A DNA stretch of 64,000 bases from Bacteroidaceae bacterium. GTDB lineage: Bacteria; Bacteroidota; Bacteroidia; Bacteroidales; Bacteroidaceae. Positions within the stretch are counted from its first letter, which is position 1, and each line of letters starts with the position of its first letter. Both the position numbers and the translations under genes were made by a program. The DNA lies in NCBI GenBank assembly GCA_017451645.1, contig JAFTNZ010000030.1:62001-126000 (forward strand), given 5' to 3'. Under the pieces are notes generated by a model. It was not told the origin of the DNA and made no database searches. It saw only the letters and a list, made by a program, of their open reading frames with translations. Below, piece after piece: positions 44,628 to 54,019 of the stretch.

Positions 44628-47090
44628 ATGAACATATCTTATAACTGGCTCAAGGAATATGTGAGCTTTGACATGACCCCTGAGGAGGTGTCGGCGGCGC
44701 TGACATCTATCGGCCTTGAAGTCGGGTCGGTAGAAGAAGTGCAGGCTATCAAGGGTGGCCTTGAGGGAATCGTTATCGGTGAAGTGCTGACTTGTGAGGA
44801 GCACCCCAATAGCGACCACATGCACGTGACCACCGTGAACCTCGGAAGTGGCGACCCCGTACAGATCGTCTGCGGAGCCCCTAACGTGACTGCCGGCCAG
44901 AAGGTGGTTGTTGCCACGTTGGGCACCAAGTTGTACGACGGCGACGAGTGCTTCACCATCAAGAAGTCCAAACTTCGCGGCGTGGAGTCGAACGGCATGA
45001 TTTGTGCAGAAGACGAGATAGGCATCGGCAAAAGTCATGATGGCATCATCGTGCTTCCCGCCGATGCAGTGCCCGGCACACCGGCCAAAGAGTATTACAA
45101 CATCCAGAGCGACTACGTCATCGAAGTCGATATTACCCCCAACCGGGCGGATGCCTGCTCGCACTACGGAGTGGCCAGAGACCTCTATGCCTGGTTGGTG
45201 CAGCAGGGACAAGAGACCACCCTGCAACGTCCCTCGTGCGATGCTTTCCAGGTGGACAACCACGACCTCGTGATGGAGGTGGAGGTGGCAGACACGGCAG
45301 CCTGTCCGCGTTATGCCGGAGTCACCGTCAAAGGTGTCACCGTCAAGGAAAGTCCCGAATGGTTGCAGGACAAACTCCGCCTGATAGGGCTTCGTCCAAT
45401 CAATAACATTGTGGATATTACCAACTACATCCTCCATGCCTACGGGCAACCGTTGCATTGTTTTGATGCCGACAAAATCGAAGGTGGCAAAGTGGTGGTG
45501 AAGACACTGCCCGAAGGCACACCTTTTGTGACACTGGATGAAGTTGAACGCAAACTTTCCGACAAGGATCTGATGATTTGCAATGCCGAAGCCCCCATGT
45601 GTATAGGTGGTGTCTTCGGAGGACTCGATTCGGGTACTACGGAGCAGACCCGCAACATCTTCCTTGAGAGTGCCTATTTCAATCCTACAAGCATACGCAA
45701 GAGTGCGCGCAGACACGGACTCAGTACCGATGCCTCCTTCCGGTTCGAACGTGGCATCGACCCCAACGGGTGCATCTATGCCCTGAAACAGGCAGCCCTG
45801 CTGGTGAAGGAGTTGGCCGGAGGAACCATCTCCATGGACATCGTGGACCACTACCCCACTCCGTTGGAAAACAGTCGGGTGGAACTTGCTTATGACTATG
45901 TGGACACACTGATAGGCAAACACATACCTGCCGAAACAATCAAGAGCATCGTCGCTTCGCTGGAGATGAAGATCGAGAGCGAATCCGATGAAGGTATCGT
46001 GTTGGATGTGCCGGCATACCGCGTGGATGTGCAGCGTCCGTGCGATGTGGTGGAAGACATTCTGCGCATCTACGGCTACAACAATGTGGAAATACCCACA
46101 ACCTTGAAGTCGAGCCTTACAACAAAGGGCGACAACGACAAGAGCCACAAGTTGCAGAACATCGTTGCCGAACAACTTGTAGGGTGCGGATTCAATGAAA
46201 TACTGAATAACTCGTTGACTTCAGCAGCCTATTATGAGGACCTGCAAAGATGGCCGGCCAAGGAACTCGTACACTTGATGAATCCGCTTTCGAACGACTT
46301 GAACGTGATGCGTCAGACGCTGCTTTTCGGTGGATTGGAGAGCATCATGCACAATGCCAACCGCAAGGCGGCAGACCTGAAGTTCTTCGAATTCGGAAAC
46401 TGCTATTACTATAAGGAAGAGCGTAAGAATCCGGAAAAGATACTTGGTGCGTACAGCGAGCATCAGATGCTGGGGCTGTTTGTCACCGGCAAGCGGGTGA
46501 ACAATTCATGGGCGCATCCGGACGAAGCATCGTCAGTGTTTGAGCTGAAAGCATATGTGCTCAATATCTTGTCGCGTTTGGGTATCGGTCTTGGAACTGT
46601 GGTGTTCGGTACACTCAGCGACGATGTCTTTGCCAGTGCCATTACCATTCACACACGTGGAGGCAAGTTGCTGGCCACGTTGGGTGTCATCACACGCAAG
46701 TTGCAACGCAAGTTCGACCTCGACAACGAAGTCTATTATGCAGAACTCAATTGGAAAGAATTGATGAAGGCCATCAAGCATTCGCGCGTCAGCTATAAGG
46801 AGTTGGGCAAGTATCCTGCTGTGAAGCGCGATTTGGCACTGCTCATCGACAAGGCCACACAGTTTGCCGACATCGAAAAGATTGCATACGAGTCGGAGCG
46901 GAAGCTGCTGAAAGAGGTCAGCCTGTTCGATGTGTACGAAGGCAAGAATCTCGAAGCCGGCAAGAAGAGTTATGCCGTCAGCTTCCTGCTTCAGGACGAG
47001 AGCGCTACACTCAACGACAAGCAGATAGACAAGATTATGGGTAAGATTATCACTAATCTGGAAAACAAGTTGCAGGCAAAGCTGAGATAA
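44628..47090 (+). CDS. pheT: Phenylalanyl-tRNA synthetase beta subunit
   Basis: The 820-residue beta subunit pairs with PheS to charge tRNA-Phe. It opens MNISYNWLKEYVSFDMTPEEVSAALTSIGLEV, then an OB-fold EMAP-type tRNA-binding domain (about 40-150), B5/B3-B4 editing domains, B6/B7 catalytic-like regions (SFRFERGIDPNGC) and a C-terminal anticodon-binding FDX-ACB domain (SRVSYKELGKYPAVKRDLALLID to the end). The length is typical. pheS is not in the window. Confidence 0.97.
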   Translation: MNISYNWLKEYVSFDMTPEEVSAALTSIGLEVGSVEEVQAIKGGLEGIVIGEVLTCEEHPNSDHMHVTTVNLGSGDPVQIVCGAPNVTAGQKVVVATLGTKLYDGDECFTIKKSKLRGVESNGMICAEDEIGIGKSHDGIIVLPADAVPGTPAKEYYNIQSDYVIEVDITPNRADACSHYGVARDLYAWLVQQGQETTLQRPSCDAFQVDNHDLVMEVEVADTAACPRYAGVTVKGVTVKESPEWLQDKLRLIGLRPINNIVDITNYILHAYGQPLHCFDADKIEGGKVVVKTLPEGTPFVTLDEVERKLSDKDLMICNAEAPMCIGGVFGGLDSGTTEQTRNIFLESAYFNPTSIRKSARRHGLSTDASFRFERGIDPNGCIYALKQAALLVKELAGGTISMDIVDHYPTPLENSRVELAYDYVDTLIGKHIPAETIKSIVASLEMKIESESDEGIVLDVPAYRVDVQRPCDVVEDILRIYGYNNVEIPTTLKSSLTTKGDNDKSHKLQNIVAEQLVGCGFNEILNNSLTSAAYYEDLQRWPAKELVHLMNPLSNDLNVMRQTLLFGGLESIMHNANRKAADLKFFEFGNCYYYKEERKNPEKILGAYSEHQMLGLFVTGKRVNNSWAHPDEASSVFELKAYVLNILSRLGIGLGTVVFGTLSDDVFASAITIHTRGGKLLATLGVITRKLQRKFDLDNEVYYAELNWKELMKAIKHSRVSYKELGKYPAVKRDLALLIDKATQFADIEKIAYESERKLLKEVSLFDVYEGKNLEAGKKSYAVSFLLQDESATLNDKQIDKIMGKIITNLENKLQAKLR

Positions 47091-47155
47091 GGTGTGGGAT
47101 TAAATCGGTTAGAGAGAAAATACAGTAAGTTTAAAAAAATATAAATCACAAACCA

Positions 47156-47887
47156 ATGGGAAGAGCATTTGAATATAGAAAAGCTGCAAAGCTGAAAAGA
47201 TGGGGTCACATGGCCAAGACTTTCACCAGATTGGGCAAGCAGATTGCCATCGCTGTCAAAGCTGGTGGTCCGGAACCGGAAAACAACCCTACCCTGCGTT
47301 CGGTTATAGCCGTGTGTAAGCGCGAGAACATGCCGAAGGACAATATCGAGCGCGCCATCAAGAACGCTATGGGAAAAGACCAGAGCGAATACAAGAGCAT
47401 GACCTACGAAGGCTACGGACCTCACGGAGTAGCAGTGTTTGTAGATACACTGACAGACAACACTACGCGTACGGTAGCTGATGTTCGCTCGGTGTTCAAC
47501 AAGTTTGGAGGCAATCTCGGTACCACCGGCTCGTTGGCCTTCCTTTTCGACCATAAGTGTGTGTTCACTTTCAAGAAGAAAGATGGCATGGACATGGAAG
47601 AGTTCATCCTTGAGATGATAGACTTCGATGTAGAAGAGGATTACGATGAAGATGAGGAAGAGGGCACAATCACCATTTACGGTGCCCCCACCAGCTACTC
47701 TGCCATCCAGAAGCATCTCGAAGAGGGTGGTTATGAGGATGTCGGTGGTGAGTTCACCTATATCCCCAACGACCAGAAGGAAGTGACCGAGGAGCAGCGT
47801 GCCACTATTGACAAGATGGTAGAGCGTCTTGAAGAGTTCGACGACGTGCAGACGGTCTATACCAACATGAAACCGGAAGAGGAGTAA
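47156..47887 (+). CDS. yebC: YebC/PmpR-family regulator or translation factor
   Basis: The 243-residue protein begins MGRAFEYRKAAKLKRWGHMAK, near the family opening, and has the three-domain YebC fold with NNPTLRSVIAVCKRENMPKDNIERAIKNA and DTLTDNTTRTVADVRSVFNKFGGNLG. YebC proteins were annotated as DNA-binding regulators; recent work links YebC-type proteins to relief of ribosome stalling. It follows pheT by 65 bases and may be co-transcribed. Confidence 0.95.
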   Translation: MGRAFEYRKAAKLKRWGHMAKTFTRLGKQIAIAVKAGGPEPENNPTLRSVIAVCKRENMPKDNIERAIKNAMGKDQSEYKSMTYEGYGPHGVAVFVDTLTDNTTRTVADVRSVFNKFGGNLGTTGSLAFLFDHKCVFTFKKKDGMDMEEFILEMIDFDVEEDYDEDEEEGTITIYGAPTSYSAIQKHLEEGGYEDVGGEFTYIPNDQKEVTEEQRATIDKMVERLEEFDDVQTVYTNMKPEEE

Positions 47888-47983
47888 ATAATTGGAAAAG
47901 AATGAGTAGGGTGTGTCAACGTTCAGTTTTTTGTGGAACACAGAATTGCCGGACGAAGACCCACCCTCTTCAGTTTATTTGTG

Positions 47984-48232
47984 ATGAGAATATCTTATAA
48001 GACCCACGGCACCTGCAGCAGTCTGATCAATCTGGATGTGGAAGACGGCATCATCAGATATGTGCAGTTCTATGGCGGATGCAACGGCAACCTGCAGGGA
48101 ATCTGCCGGCTTGTCACAGGCATGAAGGCAGAAGAAGCCATCGCACGCCTCGAAGGCATACAGTGCAACCACAGGCCTACATCATGCCCCGACCAATTGG
48201 CACAGGCTTTGAAAAACCTGCTCGGTATTTGA
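47984..48232 (+). CDS. TSCPD-domain protein (TIGR03905 type)
   Basis: The start MRISYKTHGTCSSLINLD at 47984 is preferred over an upstream in-frame ATG at 47933, because similarity to this short family begins here. The 82-residue protein contains VQFYGGCNGNLQGICRLV and ends with the diagnostic TSCPDQLAQAL. Three conserved cysteines suggest metal binding. The TSCPD domain also occurs at the end of some ribonucleotide reductases, but no RNR gene is adjacent. The function is unknown. Confidence 0.88.
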   Translation: MRISYKTHGTCSSLINLDVEDGIIRYVQFYGGCNGNLQGICRLVTGMKAEEAIARLEGIQCNHRPTSCPDQLAQALKNLLGI

Positions 48233-48248
48233 GGAGGAAGTGACTGAT

Positions 48249-48650
48249 TTATGGAACCTCCCTATAGTCAGCGGGAGAGAAGCTGAACTGCAGCAGCGCT
48301 TTTCCTCCTGAATAGTAGATGTAGCAGAAGTTCATGGAGTCCTCCATGTAAGGGCGCATTTCGGGAGAGTTGGCAAGCCGTTGAAGCAATTGTTCACGCA
48401 GTTCCGCCTGTTGCATCAGCAGCAGCGAGTCGTGTACATTTGTCACCGTATAGCTGTAGGTGAAACGATGCCCCTCTTTGTCGTAAGTCAGGCTGTCCAT
48501 TTGGGTGCAGGCATCAAGCACCATTGGACATTGTGCCGTGAGTTGGCGTGCTTCGCGCATATAGCGTTCGGTTTTGCTTTCCTGGCGGCATCCGGTGGCA
48601 GAGAGGAGGAGCACAGCCAATGGCAGGAGAAAAGTAGCTTTCTTCATCAT
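48249..48650 (-). CDS. Small lipoprotein of unknown function
   Basis: The 133-residue protein has a lipoprotein signal, KKATFLLPLAVLLLSATGC, with the lipidated Cys near residue 21. The mature part is a small alpha/beta domain (MVLDACTQMDSLTYDKEGHRFTYSYTVTN...LLQFSFSPADYREVP). It resembles no family I can name. It converges with the TSCPD gene and is divergent from the C_GCAxxG_C_C gene. Two adjacent ATG codons can serve as the start. Confidence 0.75.
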   Translation of the reverse strand: MMKKATFLLPLAVLLLSATGCRQESKTERYMREARQLTAQCPMVLDACTQMDSLTYDKEGHRFTYSYTVTNVHDSLLLMQQAELREQLLQRLANSPEMRPYMEDSMNFCYIYYSGGKALLQFSFSPADYREVP

Positions 48651-48728
48651 TCCGTAAGATCAATAGGTTGTTCGACTGTTTTTATCGTGCGAAGGTAAGT
48701 ATATAATTTTATATAGACAAACAAAATC

Positions 48729-49220
48729 ATGGAAAAAGAATATTTGGTTCCGATGCTCACAGAGGAAGAGGCATGCCGCAGAGTAGGTCGTGCTGTGGAG
48801 CTGTTCAGGTCAGGATTCAACTGTTCGCAATCCGTCACGGCGGCTTTTGCCGACCTTTACGGTTACACCGAAGAGCAGGCTTTGCGGATGTCCGCTTCGT
48901 TTGGTGGTGGAATCGGTCGGATGCGTCAGACTTGCGGTGCGGCTTGTGGCATGTTCCTGTTGGCCGGTCTTGCAACGGGTTCGGTAGAAGCTGCCGACCG
49001 CGAGGGGAAGGCGGCCAACTATGCATTGGTGCAGTCGCTTGCTGAAGAGTTCAGGCAAGCCAATGGCGGATTGGTGTGTGCTGACCTGTTGGGGCTCAAC
49101 AGAGAAGCCCCTACCCCCTCCCGACCGGAAGCACGGACAGCCTCCTACTATGCCAAGCGTCCATGTGTAAAAATAGTGGAAGAGGCAGCTAAAATATGGG
49201 CAAATCGGTTAAAAAAGTAA
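48729..49220 (+). CDS. C_GCAxxG_C_C family protein
   Basis: The 163-residue protein shows the family signature: C in FNCSQSV (about 32), then QTCGAACGMFLLAGL (about 68-82), and further Cys at VCADLLG and RPCVKIV. Such proteins often sit beside redox or iron-sulfur genes and are suspected to be redox-active, but no function has been established. A terminal Lys-rich tail follows. It is divergent from the lipoprotein gene. Confidence 0.9.
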   Translation: MEKEYLVPMLTEEEACRRVGRAVELFRSGFNCSQSVTAAFADLYGYTEEQALRMSASFGGGIGRMRQTCGAACGMFLLAGLATGSVEAADREGKAANYALVQSLAEEFRQANGGLVCADLLGLNREAPTPSRPEARTASYYAKRPCVKIVEEAAKIWANRLKK

Positions 49221-49281
49221 TGCAATAAGTCCTTTTTCTGATATATTTGTGCATTTTTTTGAAAACTTTTCCTCTAAAATA

Positions 49282-49313
49282 TATGTTATATAACATAAAA
49301 TGCCTATCTTTGC
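49282..49313 (+). promoter_or_regulatory. DUF2582 gene promoter with palindromic operator
   Basis: TATCTTTGC (49305-49313) is a perfect -7. In the -33 region there is no TTG but a perfect 16-bp palindrome, TATGTTATATAACATA (49282-49297). A palindrome over the -33 is a likely operator, perhaps bound by the winged-helix protein encoded downstream; that link is inference. Confidence 0.6.
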
Positions 49314-49362
49314 ACCGTCAAAACAAGATATAGATTATTTTTATACTAAAAACGTTAGTGTT

Positions 49363-49563
49363 ATGTTACAAGAAAAAGCAGGAGAAGTTGCAGGAAAGAT
49401 TTGGAATGCACTGAATGAAACTGAAGGTCTCACCCAGAAGCAAGTGAAGAAAGCCACCAAGTTGGTTGACAAGGATTTCTTCCTCGGTATGGGCTGGTTG
49501 CTCAGAGAAGACAAGGTTTCAGTGTCAGAAGTAGAAGGTGAACTGTTCGTCAAGTTGAAATAA
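49363..49563 (+). CDS. Winged helix-turn-helix protein, DUF2582 family
   Basis: The 66-residue protein starts at 49363 (the longer frame begins upstream of the promoter). It runs AGEVAGKIWNALNETEGLTQKQVKKATKLVDKDFFLGMGWLLREDKVSV and then a short wing ending ELFVKLK, the DUF2582 layout. It has its own promoter, short leader and strong terminator, so it is a small monocistronic unit, possibly well expressed. A paralogue lies at 14451-14669. Confidence 0.88.
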   Translation: MLQEKAGEVAGKIWNALNETEGLTQKQVKKATKLVDKDFFLGMGWLLREDKVSVSEVEGELFVKLK

Positions 49564-49594
49564 GCGACGGCAGACAAAAGCGTATGATAGAGAG

Positions 49595-49632
49595 CAGCAT
49601 GGTGCAACAAAGTGTGCCATGCTGTTTTTTTT
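49595..49632 (+). terminator. Terminator after the DUF2582 gene
   Basis: CAGCATGG (49595-49602) pairs with CCATGCTG (49617-49624), extended by further pairs in the loop, followed by eight T. Confidence 0.9.
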
Positions 49633-49645
49633 ATTGGCTGAAATC

Positions 49646-49755
49646 TTTGCATTTATCTATTTTTTCCGTATCTTCGCGGACATAATTTCAGAGGTGGGGT
49701 CTAAAAATCCCACAGATTGTTAACAAATAGCGGGTGACTTTATTTCAGAACCCGC
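49646..49755 (+). promoter_or_regulatory. lepA promoter and structured leader
   Basis: TTTG (49646-49649), 19 bases, then TATCTTCGC (49669-49677), a TTCG variant of the -7. The leader of about 95 nt contains GTGGG/CCCAC (49694-49698 with 49709-49713) and GCGGGT/ACCCGC (49730-49735 with 49750-49755), the second hairpin ending 22 bases before the ATG. Confidence 0.6.
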
Positions 49756-49777
49756 CTTATAGCATATTTTCAGACGA

Positions 49778-51559
49778 ATGGATAAGAAAAGAAACTTCTG
49801 TATCATTGCACATATTGACCACGGGAAATCAACATTGGCCGACCGGCTGCTCGAACATACACAGACCATCCAGGTGACACAAGGGCAGATGCTCGACGAC
49901 ATGGAACTGGAGAAAGAGCGTGGCATTACCATCAAGAGTCATGCCATACAGATGGAGCACACGTATAAGGGTGAGAAATATACCCTCAATCTGATTGACA
50001 CTCCGGGACACGTGGATTTTTCATACGAGGTGTCGCGCTCCATAGCAGCCTGCGAAGGTGCCTTGCTGGTGGTGGATGCATCGCAGGGAGTGCAGGCACA
50101 GACCATCTCCAACCTGTATATGGCCCTGGAGCACGACCTCGAAATCATCCCGGTGATGAACAAGTGTGACATGGACAGCGCAATGCCCGACGAGGTGGAG
50201 GATGAAATCGTGGAGCTGCTCGGATGCAAGCGCGAAGAGATTATCCGTGCTTCTGGAAAGACCGGCCTTGGGGTCGAGGAGATTCTGGATGCGGTGGTAG
50301 AGCGTATCCCCCACCCTGTGGGCGATGAGGATGCACCTTTGCAGGCACTGATTTTCGACTCTGTATTCAATTCCTTCCGTGGCATCATCGCCTATTTCAA
50401 GATTGTGAACGGGGTTTTGCGTAAGGGAGACAAGGTGAAGTTCTTCAACACGGGCAAGGAGTATGATGCCGATGAAATCGGTGTGCTGAAGATGGACATG
50501 GTGCCCCGCAACGAACTTCGTACGGGCGATGTCGGATACATCATATCGGGCATCAAGACATCGAAGGAGGTCAAGGTGGGCGACACCATCACCCACATAG
50601 CCCGGCCCTGCGAAAAAGCCATCGACGGATTCGAAGAGGTGAAGCCCATGGTGTTTGCCGGGGTCTATCCCATCGAAGCCGAAGATTACGAGAATCTGCG
50701 TGCTTCACTCGAAAAGCTGCAGCTCAATGATGCCTCGCTGACCTTCCAGCCGGAGTCGTCTGTTGCCCTCGGATTCGGTTTCCGTTGCGGCTTCCTCGGA
50801 CTTCTGCACATGGAGATTGTGCAGGAGCGTCTCGATCGCGAGTTCGACATGAGCGTCATCACCACCGTTCCCAACGTGTCGTACATCGTCTATGACAAGC
50901 ACGGCGAATCCAAGGAGGTGCACAATCCGTCGGGAATGCCGGACATCACCCTCATCGACCATATCGAAGAACCCTACATACGGGCTTCAGTCATCACCAC
51001 AACGAACTATATCGGGCCCATCATGACGCTTTGCCTCGGCAAACGCGGAGAGTTGGTCAAGCAGGAATACATCTCCGGCAACCGGGTAGAAATCTTCTAC
51101 GACATCCCGTTGGGCGAAATCGTCATCGATTTTTACGACAAGCTCAAGAGCATCTCAAAAGGCTATGCGTCGTTTGACTACCACATGAACGGGTTCCGTC
51201 CGTCGCGGTTGGTGAAGCTCGACATTCTGCTCAACGGCGAGCCGGTCGATGCCCTGTCCACACTGACCCATTTCGACAATGCCGAAACCTTCGGGCGGAG
51301 AATGTGTGAGAAGTTGAAGGAACTTATCCCCCGACAGCAGTTCGACATAGCCATCCAGGCTGCCATTGGAGCCAAAATCATTGCCCGCGAGACCATCAAG
51401 CAAGTCAGAAAAGATGTGACGGCCAAATGCTACGGCGGTGATGTCAGCCGGAAGCGCAAATTGCTGGAGAAGCAGAAGCGTGGAAAGAAACGCATGAAGC
51501 AGATTGGCAACGTGGAGGTGCCGCAAAAGGCATTCCTTGCAGTCTTGAAGTTGGATTGA
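49778..51559 (+). CDS. lepA: Elongation factor 4 (LepA)
   Basis: LepA is a ribosome-associated GTPase that back-translocates or aids ribosome assembly. The 593-residue protein has G1 AHIDHGKST (about 11-19), G2 RGITIKS, G3 DTPGHVDF, G4 NKCDMD, EF-Tu-like domain 2, EF-G-like domains III and V, and the unique C-terminal domain ([35 protein letters not shown]). The length is as expected. Confidence 0.98.
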   Translation: MDKKRNFCIIAHIDHGKSTLADRLLEHTQTIQVTQGQMLDDMELEKERGITIKSHAIQMEHTYKGEKYTLNLIDTPGHVDFSYEVSRSIAACEGALLVVDASQGVQAQTISNLYMALEHDLEIIPVMNKCDMDSAMPDEVEDEIVELLGCKREEIIRASGKTGLGVEEILDAVVERIPHPVGDEDAPLQALIFDSVFNSFRGIIAYFKIVNGVLRKGDKVKFFNTGKEYDADEIGVLKMDMVPRNELRTGDVGYIISGIKTSKEVKVGDTITHIARPCEKAIDGFEEVKPMVFAGVYPIEAEDYENLRASLEKLQLNDASLTFQPESSVALGFGFRCGFLGLLHMEIVQERLDREFDMSVITTVPNVSYIVYDKHGESKEVHNPSGMPDITLIDHIEEPYIRASVITTTNYIGPIMTLCLGKRGELVKQEYISGNRVEIFYDIPLGEIVIDFYDKLKSISKGYASFDYHMNGFRPSRLVKLDILLNGEPVDALSTLTHFDNAETFGRRMCEKLKELIPRQQFDIAIQAAIGAKIIARETIKQVRKDVTAKCYGGDVSRKRKLLEKQKRGKKRMKQIGNVEVPQKAFLAVLKLD

Positions 51560-51583
51560 CAAATAAAAAAGCAGAACATATTT

Positions 51584-52180
51584 ATGAAGACCAGTATGAT
51601 AGAACGAAGGCACGAGGTGGCCAGACAGATAGCCGGACTATATGCCCCCCTGAGCAGGGAAGGTGTGATGGCTTTCGGACAGATTATCGAACCGTTGAAA
51701 ATCGGTAAAGGTGAAATCTTTCTCAACGAAGGGGAGGTTGCCCGGTGGATGTATTATGTGGAAAAGGGGATGGTGCGCCAATTCTATTACAAGAACGGGC
51801 GCGACCTGACCGAACACATCAGTTACGAAGGCAACATGGTCATTTGTCTGGAAAGCTACCTGCGGCAAGAGCCCACCAGGCTGATGGCCGAAACATTGGA
51901 GCCGACCATACTCTGGTGCATCGGTTACGACGAAATCAATCAGTTGAGTGAGCAATCCATTGAAATATCCCAGCTTTACCGCAAGATATTCGAGTACTCG
52001 TTGCTCGTGTCGCAACGCAAGGCCGATCTTCTGCGTTTCGAGACAGCTGCCGACCGCTACAAACGCTTCTTGTCTCTGCATCCCGAGATTGTCAAAAGGG
52101 CTCCCCTCATCCACATAGCCAGTTTGTTACAGATGACTCCGGAGACACTCAGCCGGGTCAGGGCCACCACGTTGCTATAA
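51584..52180 (+). CDS. Crp/Fnr-family regulator
   Basis: The 198-residue protein has an N-terminal cyclic-nucleotide-binding-like domain (about 30-130, with LKIGKGEIFLNEGEVARWMYYVEKGMVRQFYYKNGRDLTEHI). The C-terminal HTH follows (AADRYKRFLSLHPEIVKRAPLIHIASLLQMTPETLSRVRA). It ends within a few residues of the recognition helix, as in many Bacteroidota members. The effector is unknown. It starts 24 bases after lepA and is probably read through into ispE. Confidence 0.92.
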   Translation: MKTSMIERRHEVARQIAGLYAPLSREGVMAFGQIIEPLKIGKGEIFLNEGEVARWMYYVEKGMVRQFYYKNGRDLTEHISYEGNMVICLESYLRQEPTRLMAETLEPTILWCIGYDEINQLSEQSIEISQLYRKIFEYSLLVSQRKADLLRFETAADRYKRFLSLHPEIVKRAPLIHIASLLQMTPETLSRVRATTLL

Positions 52181-52197
52181 TATAAGAAACAAGAAGT

Positions 52198-53037
52198 ATG
52201 ATACGTTTCCCGAACGCCAAAATCAATTTGGGGCTCAACGTTGTCGAACGCCGCACCGACGGGTATCACAATCTTGAGACAGTGTTTTATCCCATCCCTC
52301 TTGAAGATGTGTTGGAGATTTCCGAGAGCGGATCGCTCACGTTCCACCAGTCGGGGGCAGCCGTAGCAGGCAGTCCCGACGACAATTTGGTGATGAAAGC
52401 CTACCGTCTGCTGAAGGCCGAATATCCGTCGCTTCCACCGGTGCAGATACATCTTCACAAGCACATCCCCTCGGGAGCCGGGTTAGGAGGTGGCTCGTCC
52501 GATGCTGCCTGCATGCTTGCTTCGCTCCGCGACAAGTTTTCTCTGCCTGCCGACGACGACCGGCTGGAGGAGCTCGCTTCCCGTTTGGGGGCCGACTGCG
52601 CCTTTTTTGTCCGCAACCGTCCTGTGTTTGCCACCGGCATAGGCAACGTCTTCACCCCCCTGCCCTCCCTTTCGCTCAAGGGATACACGCTGGTGTTGGT
52701 GAAGCCGGACATTTTTGTCTCCACCCGCGAAGCCTTTGCCCTTATCCGTCCCCACTATCCCGAGCATCGGTTGACGGAAATCATCTCACTGCCTGTCAGT
52801 GAATGGCGCTCCGCCGGCTTGAGCAACGATTTTGAAGCAAGCGTCTTCGCCCAACACCCCACTATCGGACAGATAAAGGATCGCCTCTACGGCTTGGGGG
52901 CACAGTACGCCTCCATGTCAGGTTCAGGCTCGTCGCTCTTTGCCCTTTTCGGCAAAGGTGCACAGGCACCTGACGAAGACACGCTCCGCCGGCTTTTCCC
53001 CGGTGCATTCTGCTTCGTGTGCGAATTGGAGTACTGA
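52198..53037 (+). CDS. ispE: 4-diphosphocytidyl-2-C-methyl-D-erythritol kinase
   Basis: IspE performs the ATP-dependent phosphorylation step of the MEP isoprenoid pathway. The 279-residue GHMP kinase has [24 protein letters not shown] near the start, the ATP motif [14 protein letters not shown] (about 90-103) and C-terminal [15 protein letters not shown]. It is 17 bases after the Crp-like gene. Just past its stop begins the repeat-rich accessory stretch. Confidence 0.96.
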   Translation: MIRFPNAKINLGLNVVERRTDGYHNLETVFYPIPLEDVLEISESGSLTFHQSGAAVAGSPDDNLVMKAYRLLKAEYPSLPPVQIHLHKHIPSGAGLGGGSSDAACMLASLRDKFSLPADDDRLEELASRLGADCAFFVRNRPVFATGIGNVFTPLPSLSLKGYTLVLVKPDIFVSTREAFALIRPHYPEHRLTEIISLPVSEWRSAGLSNDFEASVFAQHPTIGQIKDRLYGLGAQYASMSGSGSSLFALFGKGAQAPDEDTLRRLFPGAFCFVCELEY

Positions 53038-53094
53038 CACTCTGCCACCTGCCACAAACGGCAGACAGGTGAGCACCCGAAACTCCCCGTCCTT

Positions 53095-53148
53095 CCGCGT
53101 TTGCAACGCGGAAGTCATGAGTATAGAGCATCTGTGATGCGACTATTG
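53095..53148. repeat. Palindromic repeat family, copy A
   Basis: The unit begins with a CCGCGTT-TGC-AACGCGG hairpin, then GAAGTCATGAGTATAGA, then a GCATC-TGT-GATGC hairpin and GACTATTG. Related copies are at 54903-54956 (B) and 57031-57083 (C), in the same orientation. Other GC-rich hairpins (near 53165 and 53195, for example ATCTGC/GCAGAT) continue to the abiEii stop codon. Confidence 0.75.
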
Positions 53149-53212
53149 TTTTCAATGTCTTTGAGCGCATTACAAATGCTGATATTCAAGGCATCTGCTT
53201 TGCAATGCAGAT

Positions 53213-54019
53213 TTAATCTCTTTTTCCAGGCAATTTATCAATAAAAGCCTCCTTTACCATAGCATAGGCTCGCTGTGGGTCAAACTTATCTGCACCGGCT
53301 TGAAGGAGTATATCTGTGTCATCAAGAAATTCGGGGTCTTGAAGCTTCAGTTCCATATTCTGCACAAACTGCTTATAGGTCGGTGCTTTCTCTACCACAA
53401 AATCCATATACTTGTTGTAGCATTCAAGCGTCCTTTCAATATTTATGTTTCCGTAATCCAACGCTACCTGCATATCGAAAAGATCACGCCCCTTCTTTCG
53501 CTGATATAAAGCTCTAAGTTTCGTACCCATCAATTCATCAAGAGCATAGGTCGTTATCTCACATTTACCGCTGAACCACCTGTTGTTTACCTCAAACGGA
53601 ACTTTGTGAAAGCCCATTACGCTGAAATGCTCCTTACAGTTTATCTCTACCTTTAAGCGTATTGGTTGCACTGGAGGTATTTCAGACTCCATTCGGAACA
53701 GCATAGTATTGTTATGTCTCTTGGGCTTGATTACCTTATCGGGCATCCAGTTCAATACCTCACCTAATCGGAATAAGATAGGCTTGATTGGACCAGGATT
53801 TATCTGCACCAAATCAATATCCTCGCTATATCTGACTTGGGGTGAAAGGTATAATTTGTGCAAGGCAGTTCCACCTCTGAAAGCCAATTGCTCTCTCAGA
53901 AAATCATCGCTAAATATATCTACCAATGTACGGCTGATTATCAAATCTTGCTCAACCATTGCAAAATCTGTCCATGGAACAAATTCATTCCATGCCATGA
54001 TGGAAGCTCTATCTATCAT
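53213..54019 (-). CDS. abiEii: AbiEii-type nucleotidyltransferase toxin
   Basis: The 268-residue protein is the toxin of a type IV toxin-antitoxin/abortive-infection pair. It has the nucleotidyltransferase motifs FRGGTALHKLYLSP (48-61, GGT at 49-51) and RYSEDIDLV (63-71), and a later basic segment LDELMGTKLRALYQRKKGRDLFDMQVAL, all typical of AbiEii. Such toxins restrict phage by transferring nucleotides to tRNA or related targets. It overlaps the antitoxin gene by four bases. Repeat copies A and B lie outside the two genes. Confidence 0.92.
   Translation of the reverse strand: MIDRASIMAWNEFVPWTDFAMVEQDLIISRTLVDIFSDDFLREQLAFRGGTALHKLYLSPQVRYSEDIDLVQINPGPIKPILFRLGEVLNWMPDKVIKPKRHNNTMLFRMESEIPPVQPIRLKVEINCKEHFSVMGFHKVPFEVNNRWFSGKCEITTYALDELMGTKLRALYQRKKGRDLFDMQVALDYGNINIERTLECYNKYMDFVVEKAPTYKQFVQNMELKLQDPEFLDDTDILLQAGADKFDPQRAYAMVKEAFIDKLPGKRD

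Noticed and set aside
44562-46175. A 537-codon open frame antisense to pheT
   Set aside because: Same reason: pheT is unmistakable, and the antisense frame lacks a start context or known domain.
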